From contig JABDPL010000299.1 in the NCBI GenBank assembly GCA_013042825.1, forward strand, positions 1 through 7,857: DNA of 7,857 nucleotides, in the 5' to 3' direction. The notes under the pieces were generated by a model that worked only from the letters and a program-made list of their open reading frames with translations, had not been told where the DNA came from and searched no databases. A program made the position numbers and the translations under genes. The stretch comes from Flavobacteriaceae bacterium (lineage in GTDB: Bacteria; Bacteroidota; Bacteroidia; Flavobacteriales; Flavobacteriaceae). Shown piece by piece: positions 1 through 6,582 of the stretch. Position 1 is the first letter of the stretch, and every line of letters starts with the position of its first letter.

Positions 1-144
1 ACGATATTCAAAATCCTCGCTAAAATCAATAAAGTCGTTCTGCCCAGTTATTCGAAACGCCAGCTGGACCTGTCTAAAGCCAGCAAACTTCAAATGGCCA
101 TCATTGGCTGGCGGTGGTTCGTGACCAGGAATGCATTAGACTAA
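1..144 (+). CDS. Small conserved Bacteroidota protein of unknown function, 3' end (5' truncated by window)
   Basis: Frame 1 is open from the first base to a TAA at 142-144, giving 47 residues with no start inside the window. The protein is basic, with a KINKVVLPSYSKRQLD stretch followed by a C-terminal block GWRWFVTRNALD. From memory, proteins of about 50 residues with this pattern are widespread in Bacteroidota as hypothetical proteins. I have a weak, untrusted recollection that some carry the label SsrA-binding protein, but this is not an SmpB fold length. Only a few N-terminal residues are probably missing. Independent support for it being a real gene comes from a second, diverged copy of its 3' end at 7694-7738, where most base changes are synonymous. 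No function can be assigned. Confidence 0.7.
   Translation, partial: TIFKILAKINKVVLPSYSKRQLDLSKASKLQMAIIGWRWFVTRNALD
100..144 (+). repeat. Direct repeat, left copy (GWRW gene 3' end)
   Basis: These 45 bases match 7694-7738 at 37 of 45 positions by hand count, including an unbroken run of the first 19 bases. Both copies encode IIGWRW, then F or Y, then VTRNALD and a stop codon (TAA here, TGA in the right copy). This is coding paralogy rather than a recent duplication, because the differences fall mostly at third codon positions. Confidence 0.7.
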
Positions 145-235
145 TTTCTCACACACCTGATATTCATCATTGCCTTGTTACGGTTATCATTTTACCTTCA
201 GTCATTGGTAGAATAGGGGTAGAAAATAAAAGAAG

Positions 236-413
236 ATGAAATATAAAGTACACCGCATTGATGTCAATCGCAAAAACATGCAGGAGAAATTAGAACATTT
301 CCTGAACAGGTTCAACGGTGAGATTATTACAATCATTCCTAATGTAAAGCCGGTATTCAGACCGATGGGAGACCGCACGAGTTGATTATATCCTGATTGT
401 CGAGCGGAGCTAG
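236..413 (+). pseudogene. Small conserved protein gene with a single-base frameshift
   Basis: ATG at 236 opens a frame beginning MKYKVHRIDVNRKNMQEKLE and continuing through IITIIPNVKPVFRPMGD. It then stops at a TGA (383-385) after 49 residues. Skipping one base at about 374 moves into a frame reading ARVDYILIVERS and ending at TAG 411-413, which restores a 58-residue protein. From memory, short Bacteroidota proteins start MKYKV.RI, carry an IIPNV centre and end in a VD..LIVEK-like tail, so the shifted tail is very probably the true C-terminus. The cause may be a real inactivating mutation, a sequencing or assembly error near GACCGCACG, or, less likely, recoding. No slippery heptamer is obvious. 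The A-rich AAAATAAAAGAAG before the ATG may act in initiation. Function unknown. Confidence 0.65.
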
Positions 414-511
414 AAACTTTATTTCGCAATACAGACATCCCAGATTCAATAAGATTCCCTGAAGGCTTGATATTTTTCGATATTTTAGTCGAATCAATTA
501 TTCAAAAAGGT

Positions 512-523
512 TAATCTTGATTA
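512..523. promoter_or_regulatory. Short palindrome upstream of the symporter pair
   Basis: TAATC-TT-GATTA forms a perfect 5-bp-arm inverted repeat about 30 bases before the ATG at 555, a position where an operator would lie. No Bacteroidota-type promoter (TTTG near -33 with TAnnTTTG near -7) can be read with confidence in 414-554. A palindrome this short in AT-rich DNA can easily arise by chance. Confidence 0.2.
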
Positions 524-554
524 GATTGTCCTCTCTGGATATCTTAAGATTCAC

Positions 555-818
555 ATGTCAGACAAGGAACAAGCGGTCAGAAAACGATACTGGAAAGCGA
601 ATCTTCGTATCGTGGCTATACTTTTGATGATTTGGTTCCTGGTCTCTTTTTGCTGCGGAATCCTTTTTGTAGAAGAACTCAATACCATTAAAATTGCTGG
701 TTTTAAACTGGGCTTCTGGTTTGCCCAGCAGGGATCGATTTATGTTTTCGTCATCCTGATTTTCGTTTATGTCAAACTGATGAACAAACTGGATAAGACC
801 TATGGATATGATGAATAA
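555..818 (+). CDS. DUF4212 small membrane subunit of a sodium/substrate symporter
   Basis: An 87-residue protein with two hydrophobic helices (about residues 17-39 and 59-76) and short charged ends. The pattern YWKANLR, then LVSFCCGILFVEELN, then LGFWFAQQGSIYVFV, and the tail KTYGYDE fit the DUF4212 family, putative sodium/solute symporter small subunits. Members are regularly encoded directly before a VC_2705-type sodium:solute symporter, as here. The 3' end overlaps the ATG at 802 by 17 nt, or the ATG at 811 by 8 nt, so translation is probably coupled. The small subunit is thought to associate with the large one in the inner membrane. Its exact role is unknown. No Shine-Dalgarno is visible before the ATG. 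Confidence 0.93.
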   Translation: MSDKEQAVRKRYWKANLRIVAILLMIWFLVSFCCGILFVEELNTIKIAGFKLGFWFAQQGSIYVFVILIFVYVKLMNKLDKTYGYDE

Positions 819-2535
819 TATCCTGCTTATCGATATGGACGTTCAGAATTGGACCTACATCATTGTAGGACTCACTTTTGCCTTATATATTGGCATCGCC
901 ATTTGGTCTCGTGCCGATTCCACCCGGGAATTCTATATCGCCGGTGGTGGTGTTTCTCCTATTGCGAATGGCATGGCAACAGCTGCCGACTGGATGAGCG
1001 CAGCTTCGTTCATTGGGATGGCTGGTATAATTTCCTTCGCAGGCTACGATGGTGCGGTTTACCTTATGGGCTGGACAGGCGGCTATGTGTTGCTGGCCCT
1101 ATTGCTTGCACCCTACCTTAGAAAGTTTGGCAAATATACCGTCCCCGACTTCATTGGCGATCGTTACTATTCAAACACAGCCAGGACGGTTGCTGTGATC
1201 TGCACGCTTTTAGTGTCTTTTACCTATGTGGCAGGCCAAATGCGAGGCGTAGGCATCGTATTTTCGAGATTCCTGGAAGTGGATATAAATACCGGTGTTA
1301 TCATTGGCATGATCATCGTCCTGTTCTATGCGGTTCTTGGCGGCATGAAAGGCATCACCTATACACAGGTCGCGCAATATTGTGTCCTGATTTTCGCATT
1401 TATGGTCCCGGCCATTTTTATCTCCATCCAAATGACTGGAAATCCAATCCCTCAAATCGGTTTTGGAAGTCAGTTAGCAGACGGCTCCGGTACCTATCTT
1501 TTAGATAAGCTGGATGGCCTAAGTACTGAACTTGGGTTTCATGAATACACCTCAGGCTCAAAATCCGTTCAGGATGTATTCTTCATCACCCTGGCTCTCA
1601 TGGTAGGCACTGCCGGCCTGCCTCATGTGATCGTACGTTTTTTCACAGTCAAGAGGGTAAGAGATGCCAGGAAATCGGCCGGAATTGCTTTATTGCTTAT
1701 TGCGATTCTTTATACCACAGCTCCCGCGGTTGCCGTATTTGCACGCACCAATATGATCGAGACCGTCTCAAATACTCCATATAGTGAGGTTCCACCCTGG
1801 TTCAAGAAATGGGAAACTACCGGCCTCATCAAATTCAACGACAAAAATGAAGACAACATCATTCAATATGTGGCCGATCCCAACAAGAATGAGCTGATAG
1901 TTGACCGCGATATCATGGTTCTGGCCAATCCCGAGATCGCGAAATTACCCAACTGGGTCATAGCCCTGGTTGCCGCTGGTGGGCTGGCGGCTGCTTTATC
2001 GACAGCCGCAGGACTGCTTTTAGTGATTTCCTCCTCTGTCTCTCATGACCTGATCAAAAAGGTATACAATCCCAAGATCTCTGAGCGAGGTGAATTGATC
2101 GCAGCTCGTATTTCTGCGGTAGGTGCTGTATGCGTTGCGGGTTATTTTGGCATCAATCCCCCTGACTTCGTTGCTGCTGTCGTGGCGCTGGCCTTCGGGC
2201 TTGCAGCCGCGTCCTTTTTTCCGGCCATAGTGCTAGGTATCTTTTACAAGCGTATGAATAAGGAGGGTGCAATTACTGGCATGGTGGTTGGTATCCTGTT
2301 GATGATGTATTATATCGTCAAATACAAATTTGGTTGGCTGGATGAAACGCTTCCCGGAGAAGAGGAATGGTGGTTCGGCATTTCCCCCGAAGGCTTTGGC
2401 AGTATTGCTATGATGGTTAATTTCCTTGTGGCTATACTGGTGATGCGATTCTCTCCAAAACCTCCATCTGAAGTCCAGGATATCGTGGAATATATTCGAA
2501 TACCTAAGGGAGCAAAAAAACCCGTTGAACATTGA
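802..2535 (+). CDS. Sodium:solute symporter family protein, VC_2705 type (probable small organic anion uptake)
   Basis: A 577-residue polytopic inner-membrane protein of the SSS family (LeuT fold, about 13 helices). Family marks include ATAADWMSAASFIGMAG (60-76), GTAGLPHVIVRFFTV (269-283), and the TM8-like stretch LAAALSTAAGLLLVISSSV (395-413), whose Ser/Thr residues would form the Na2 sodium site. A long extramembrane segment at about 318-382 precedes that helix. Together with the DUF4212 partner this matches the VC_2705 subfamily, related to the acetate permease ActP. Acetate or a similar monocarboxylate is a likely substrate, inferred only from relationship. The start is uncertain: ATGs lie at 802, 808, 811 and 835, and relatives as I recall them begin near MDVQNWT, which favours 835. 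The usual neighbours (CBS-domain nucleotidyltransferase, exonuclease, acetyl-CoA synthetase) are absent. The 60 bases from 961 hold 33 G/C against 22 in the 60 from 6901. Confidence 0.95.
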   Translation: MDMMNNILLIDMDVQNWTYIIVGLTFALYIGIAIWSRADSTREFYIAGGGVSPIANGMATAADWMSAASFIGMAGIISFAGYDGAVYLMGWTGGYVLLALLLAPYLRKFGKYTVPDFIGDRYYSNTARTVAVICTLLVSFTYVAGQMRGVGIVFSRFLEVDINTGVIIGMIIVLFYAVLGGMKGITYTQVAQYCVLIFAFMVPAIFISIQMTGNPIPQIGFGSQLADGSGTYLLDKLDGLSTELGFHEYTSGSKSVQDVFFITLALMVGTAGLPHVIVRFFTVKRVRDARKSAGIALLLIAILYTTAPAVAVFARTNMIETVSNTPYSEVPPWFKKWETTGLIKFNDKNEDNIIQYVADPNKNELIVDRDIMVLANPEIAKLPNWVIALVAAGGLAAALSTAAGLLLVISSSVSHDLIKKVYNPKISERGELIAARISAVGAVCVAGYFGINPPDFVAAVVALAFGLAAASFFPAIVLGIFYKRMNKEGAITGMVVGILLMMYYIVKYKFGWLDETLPGEEEWWFGISPEGFGSIAMMVNFLVAILVMRFSPKPPSEVQDIVEYIRIPKGAKKPVEH

Positions 2536-2552
2536 CCCCGCACGTGAATTTA

Positions 2553-4427
2553 TTATACTAACCTCGAAAACCGTTTATTGGAATTCGGAAAGTCCACACC
2601 CATTGCAAAAAAGGTGAAGAAACCTCCAATTAGAGCCGCCCACACAATATCAAGGCTAAGATCGTAAATCACATAATCAAACCGCTGTGGTATACATGTC
2701 ATCACGATGCCAATGATAACGGATAAAATAGCCGTCCACTGATATAGTCTCAAACCACGAATGATTTTTGTCTGCACCTCACCTCGATAAGCTTCTTCAA
2801 CAAATCTTCCCAATCCGGTCAGGATGAGATACATTCCAAAAATAAAAGAAGGTACGAATTGATCATTCCAAAATTTCAACATCAGCAAGCCTACCAAAAA
2901 CAACCAGATAATGGCGTACAGCTGAGTAGGATGGAGTAACTCCCCTTTGAGTTCAGATAAGCCACAAACACGGGATCGAAAATGGAAATACCGAATCCCC
3001 AGATCCTCGTTATCAGTAGGTGACCCATGACAGCATCCATTAATCAGGCATCGTAATCGACCAATAGCCTGGACCCAAGGCATGCAAACAGATATTGAAG
3101 CGATTAAAAGCCATACATCATATTCTAAAAGCCATACCAGGCCACTTGCAAAGATAATTCCAACCAGAGCACCATAATACCCATATGGACGTTTCAATTT
3201 CTCAGAACCCTCAATTAATTGGGCCCAGATAGCCGAAAAAACAATAACGACAATGGAGAAAATCAATACGCCCCAAACCTGGTCACCACCAACAAGGGAG
3301 CCGGCCAGTAAAATACCTGCCAGTGCACCAAACCCTACATAAAATCCATGGTTGATGATCCTTATATTACCGAATGTCCATTCTTTCCAGGAATTTGCAA
3401 TTCTTTGCGATAAACGTCTTAAAAAAGCCCAAATGGGCAGGTAAAATTCTGACAGCAAATAAACCATCAATCCAATTGCTAAATAAATAGTTATTGAGTG
3501 CGTTTGTTGCAATTGACTATAAACTGAGATAAGAAAGAATCCCAGGCATAACGCTCGTTTCCAGTTAGCGTTATTCCACAGGGTGGTTAGGGAAATGATC
3601 ATTACACTTAAAGGCGCAGTTAAATAAGTATACGGCGATTCAATAAGTGAGAGCGTTGTGACCTCCGGCCAAATCAATCTAAGGAATGTTATAAGTCCTA
3701 TGGCTATAATTGCCTTAATCGTCCAGTTTCGAAGACCATTGAAAGTTTTTATAAACAGAACTGTAAATACAATAAACGCAACTCCTAACCATACCCAATC
3801 CAATTCTGGCCAAAGACTTTTAAAACCCACTTCATCAATAACAATGGTATCAACATATTCCCGAACATGCCCCGTAAGGAAGTTTACAAGCAGCAACGAG
3901 CCTAAAACCAGGATCAGGCTACCGATACGATGTTCGAATCTGATTCTGGAATCCCTGCTGTACGGAATATCTATTAATACTCGAACGCGTTGATCGGGAA
4001 AACGACTTTTAATATCGATGACCTCATATCCTAAAACCAAGGCAATCATTCCCAGGATCGTTAAAGGAGCAATTAACCAAAATCCAGGTGATGAATCCGT
4101 ATAAATAAAGTAACCCAATAAAATCATAGCGAATCCTATGTAGATAGGATGTTTCATTAAGTAATATGGTCCTTTGTTCACTAAGAATTTCGGAGGATAG
4201 GCGTTCATGGGCAGACCCTTACCAAATACAAATAGATAAATCATCGCCGAAAGCAAAAGCAGACTTCCAATGGAAAGCAAAATCCAACCATAGGTGGCTG
4301 AGCCCGGAACAGGAATCTTAATAACGCCTTGAAGGGCTTCATCCCATTTTAATAGAATGAAGGGGACCAGGACCACAAATAATACTCCGTATAATGCTTT
4401 TCCAATTGTTGAAGCTTTTGTTGTCAT
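2553..4427 (-). CDS. Fusion membrane protein: ICMT/PEMT-like methyltransferase plus Lgt-like transferase domain
   Basis: A 624-residue polytopic protein. Residues about 1-150 have several helices and the motif VNKGPYYLMKHPIYIGF (83-99), typical of isoprenylcysteine carboxyl methyltransferase and phospholipid methyltransferase-like proteins. Residues about 165-345 are hydrophobic and unrecognised. Residues about 355-580 resemble Lgt: YGYYGALVG (415-423), GRLRCLINGCCHG (456-468), HPTQLY (499-504) and LGRFVEEAYR (539-548). Aligned by eye to E. coli Lgt, Arg143, Asn149, Arg239, Glu243 and Arg246 correspond to R457, N463, R541, E545 and R548. His103 is Y418, Asn146 is C460 and Glu151 is C465. Ordinary Lgt is under half this length, and a housekeeping copy presumably lies elsewhere. 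It is the last gene of the operon, with a 4-nt ATGA overlap to the permease. Inferred role: methylation and lipid transfer on a membrane substrate. Substrate and activity are unproven. Confidence 0.9.
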   Translation of the reverse strand: MTTKASTIGKALYGVLFVVLVPFILLKWDEALQGVIKIPVPGSATYGWILLSIGSLLLLSAMIYLFVFGKGLPMNAYPPKFLVNKGPYYLMKHPIYIGFAMILLGYFIYTDSSPGFWLIAPLTILGMIALVLGYEVIDIKSRFPDQRVRVLIDIPYSRDSRIRFEHRIGSLILVLGSLLLVNFLTGHVREYVDTIVIDEVGFKSLWPELDWVWLGVAFIVFTVLFIKTFNGLRNWTIKAIIAIGLITFLRLIWPEVTTLSLIESPYTYLTAPLSVMIISLTTLWNNANWKRALCLGFFLISVYSQLQQTHSITIYLAIGLMVYLLSEFYLPIWAFLRRLSQRIANSWKEWTFGNIRIINHGFYVGFGALAGILLAGSLVGGDQVWGVLIFSIVVIVFSAIWAQLIEGSEKLKRPYGYYGALVGIIFASGLVWLLEYDVWLLIASISVCMPWVQAIGRLRCLINGCCHGSPTDNEDLGIRYFHFRSRVCGLSELKGELLHPTQLYAIIWLFLVGLLMLKFWNDQFVPSFIFGMYLILTGLGRFVEEAYRGEVQTKIIRGLRLYQWTAILSVIIGIVMTCIPQRFDYVIYDLSLDIVWAALIGGFFTFFAMGVDFPNSNKRFSRLV

Positions 4428-5185
4428 CTTAATCGCATTTTATTTAGAAATAGAAGCAGTGCAAAAATGAGTAGTGAAATTCCGTAGAGAAAAGCGCTGA
4501 AGTTTACATTTACAGTAGAAAAATCAGTAAACGCATGTATCACAGTTGATTGAGACGGATAATAGCCCGGCAGGAATTTAATGAATTCCTGATTGGCGGA
4601 TTGCGCATAAAATACCGGGTTTTGAAGCCAGCCAACATCAATGTTCACCAACAACAGAACCAATAAGATTCCTTCTAATTCTCTTTTAACAAGGCTGCCA
4701 ATGAGGAGTCCGTAACAGCCGTAAACGAATCCCACCAATGCCAGTCCCACAACTATACCTGTAAATCGTTCGAAAGAATCGAAAAGAAAAATCAGAATTC
4801 CTATATACACAGCAATCGACACTATTATTATCAAAAGAGCAAAGAGTATTGAAAGCATGAGCTCAATTGGATGATACCCGCAAGTAATTAGTCGCTTATT
4901 GGTTTTATGATTCTGCTGAACGAGGTATAAGGATAAAAATGCAACAAGGAATGCGCATGACGCAATGGCCATATAAACCAGTGAGATTCTTAATTCAGGA
5001 AAAAATAACACCTTTGGCGCCGCTGTTGAGGCCAACGAAATGGGAAGCAAATTCTCGGAAGAAGTGAGCTGAACAACGGAAAGAAATACCAATGGAATGG
5101 TGAAGATCAGAATTAATACGATCGTTTGCCGGAACAACATCCGGAACGTCATTAACATCGCAGTCTTTATTCGTAACCAAGTCAT
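4424..5185 (-). CDS. ABC-2-type transporter permease subunit
   Basis: A 253-residue membrane protein with about six hydrophobic segments (roughly 21-41, 68-90, 109-134, 142-164, 171-186 and 229-247) and a short, basic N-terminal helix before the first one. This is the usual layout of ABC-2-type exporter permeases. Between the last two membrane segments is a polar stretch containing NPVFYAQSANQEF and LPGYYPSQ, which also fits the extracytoplasmic segment of that family. The start overlaps the stop of the ATPase gene in an ATGA, and its own stop overlaps the start of the fusion enzyme in the same way, so the two transporter subunits are translationally coupled. By analogy it forms a homodimer in the inner membrane with two ATPases and exports or flips a hydrophobic substrate. 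The operon suggests a terpenoid or modified lipid. Confidence 0.88.
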   Translation of the reverse strand: MTWLRIKTAMLMTFRMLFRQTIVLILIFTIPLVFLSVVQLTSSENLLPISLASTAAPKVLFFPELRISLVYMAIASCAFLVAFLSLYLVQQNHKTNKRLITCGYHPIELMLSILFALLIIIVSIAVYIGILIFLFDSFERFTGIVVGLALVGFVYGCYGLLIGSLVKRELEGILLVLLLVNIDVGWLQNPVFYAQSANQEFIKFLPGYYPSQSTVIHAFTDFSTVNVNFSAFLYGISLLIFALLLFLNKMRLR

Positions 5186-5784
5186 TTCATCAAGCCATTT
5201 TCAATGTTATAAATTGCATCAAATATATCTGTATTTGTAAGTAGGTGAGCAACAACCAAAATAGCGCATCCTTTGTCTTTTAATTCAAGTGAGTACTCCC
5301 AAAACTTTGTGTATGTATTCCAATCGAATCCGTTATATGGCTCATCCAATACAAGCAGATCCGGTTGATGAAGCAGGGCTATACAAAGATTTAACTTTTG
5401 CTGGGTCCCACTGCTTAAGGTATTCACTTTATAATCGATATATTTTTCAAAATTAAAGCAGCTCAGAAGATGAGACATTTGCCTGTCGGCGTCAGACATT
5501 GAGAGACCATAGGCAACGGCAAAGTAGTTAAAGTTCTCACGCGCCGTTAAATGAGGAAAAAGAATGCACTCTTGCGGACAATATCCCAATTGTCCCGATT
5601 TGTTTATACTGCCGCTATCGGCTTTGTAATGTCCGGTTATTAGCTTAAGAAGTGTTGTTTTTCCACATCCATTTTCGCCGGTAATTCCCGTAAGGGTACC
5701 AGCAGAGAGTGAGAAGCTGATATCCTCGAGGACGTTATTCTTTCCGAAAGACTTTTTGATATGATCAACTTGTAAAATATACAT
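5182..5784 (-). CDS. ABC transporter ATP-binding protein (short, CcmA-like)
   Basis: A 200-residue ATPase consisting of the nucleotide-binding domain alone. Walker A is GENGCGKT (36-43), the Q-loop is YCPQE (Gln71), and Walker B is LLVLDEP (143-149) with Glu148 as the catalytic base. The H-loop histidine is His180 in VVAHLL. The signature is LSSGTQQK (123-130) in place of the usual LSGGQ: the second glycine is kept, but the first is Ser and the Gln is preceded by Thr. The protein ends soon after the H-loop, so it has no regulatory C-terminal extension, as in many ABC-2 exporter ATPases. The ATG follows the TAG of the preceding gene with no intervening base. It pairs with the permease downstream to power export. 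Confidence 0.93.
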   Translation of the reverse strand: MYILQVDHIKKSFGKNNVLEDISFSLSAGTLTGITGENGCGKTTLLKLITGHYKADSGSINKSGQLGYCPQECILFPHLTARENFNYFAVAYGLSMSDADRQMSHLLSCFNFEKYIDYKVNTLSSGTQQKLNLCIALLHQPDLLVLDEPYNGFDWNTYTKFWEYSLELKDKGCAILVVAHLLTNTDIFDAIYNIENGLMK

Positions 5785-6582
5785 CTAACTAAAATTTACC
5801 CATTCATGAATCACATGTCCAGTGTCTGTATTATTATTTATTTCTAGATGGCCCTTACTTAGCCATTTTTGAGCATATGCATTGACAAAATTCCTGTTAA
5901 TCTCACTTTTATAATTAATTACCCCTTTGAGCAAAAACCCCAACGCTTTTGAAATGGGACGACCAGACTGAAGTGTTTCCAATGGATACATGGATAGCTT
6001 TGTGTAATTATTGAGAATTACTTTATCGTCAATTTCAAAAGTGTCCTCAATTTCCACTCCATCCAGCCAGACCCATTGTTTTTCTGATTTCTCCAATATT
6101 TGAATCCATACCAATGCATGCTTGTCAGATACATATCTCCCCCATCTTAAATGATTTATTGGAATATGCCATGGATATGCGGTTAAGACCAGTTTTTCCA
6201 CGTATCCCAATCCTTCCATTTCATCCTTTCCTATCATTAATTTAACCTTTGATCGCGGCTGATAGCAGTACCAATTAAGGTATCCGTCGGGAGAATCATA
6301 GATCTTAGCTTTGATGGGACCATCCATGGCAGTCCATTCACCCATTACATCCAGTTTGCTATCCTGCCAGCTAATCACATCATTTGTTCGTTTTGGTAAG
6401 GCCACCCGTCGAAAATTGACAGCTTGATTTTCTACTTTATCTCCATCAAAACGGATCCATTCCACATATTGAAAACTAACACCAAACCATCTTAACCTGG
6501 CGGTGTAGAAAATGGATGATCGGCTGTTATCATCCACCACATCCAAATACCACTTTTCAAGATGAAATAAAGGTTTCTTCAT
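5785..6582 (-). CDS. Lipocalin-like protein resembling CrtC/AttH carotenoid 1,2-hydratases
   Basis: A 265-residue protein with no signal peptide and no membrane helix, rich in Trp and Tyr and in alternating beta-strand pattern. FHLEKWYLDVVDD opens the protein, WYCYQPRSKVKLMIG (104-118) follows, then GLGYVEKLVLTAYPWHIPIN (124-143) and LRWGRYVSDKHALVWIQ (145-161). The order W...P..V.V...G.GY.E......PW.....W, followed by a second beta-rich half, resembles the double-lipocalin fold of hydroxyneurosporene synthase (CrtC) and AttH. The wider fold class includes lipocalin-like terpenoid and polyketide cyclases. Its neighbour, with a 4-nt overlap, is a prenyl synthase of the squalene/phytoene family, so hydration or cyclisation of a long prenyl chain is the natural inference. 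The resemblance is read by eye and weak. A lipid-binding, non-enzymatic role is possible. Confidence 0.75.
   Translation of the reverse strand: MKKPLFHLEKWYLDVVDDNSRSSIFYTARLRWFGVSFQYVEWIRFDGDKVENQAVNFRRVALPKRTNDVISWQDSKLDVMGEWTAMDGPIKAKIYDSPDGYLNWYCYQPRSKVKLMIGKDEMEGLGYVEKLVLTAYPWHIPINHLRWGRYVSDKHALVWIQILEKSEKQWVWLDGVEIEDTFEIDDKVILNNYTKLSMYPLETLQSGRPISKALGFLLKGVINYKSEINRNFVNAYAQKWLSKGHLEINNNTDTGHVIHEWVNFS

Noticed and set aside
202..438. 78-codon minus-strand open frame
   Set aside because: Antisense to the small gene at 236-413, whose plus-strand frames look like a real protein. No family resemblance on the minus strand.
849..1121. 90-codon plus-strand frame inside the symporter gene
   Set aside because: Out-of-frame shadow of a clearly coding gene, with His/Arg/Trp-rich nonsense composition.
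1210..1455. Minus-strand open frame opposite the symporter gene
   Set aside because: Antisense shadow with no recognisable motif.
2233..2543. Two overlapping minus-strand frames opposite the symporter 3' end
   Set aside because: Antisense shadows. They do not continue the minus-strand operon, and their sequences resemble no family I know.
3658..3993. 111-codon plus-strand frame opposite the fusion-enzyme gene
   Set aside because: The minus-strand protein is an obvious polytopic membrane protein here, and the plus-strand translation is low-complexity polar sequence.
4995..5180. 61-codon minus-strand frame inside the permease gene
   Set aside because: Alternative-frame shadow of the permease 5' end.
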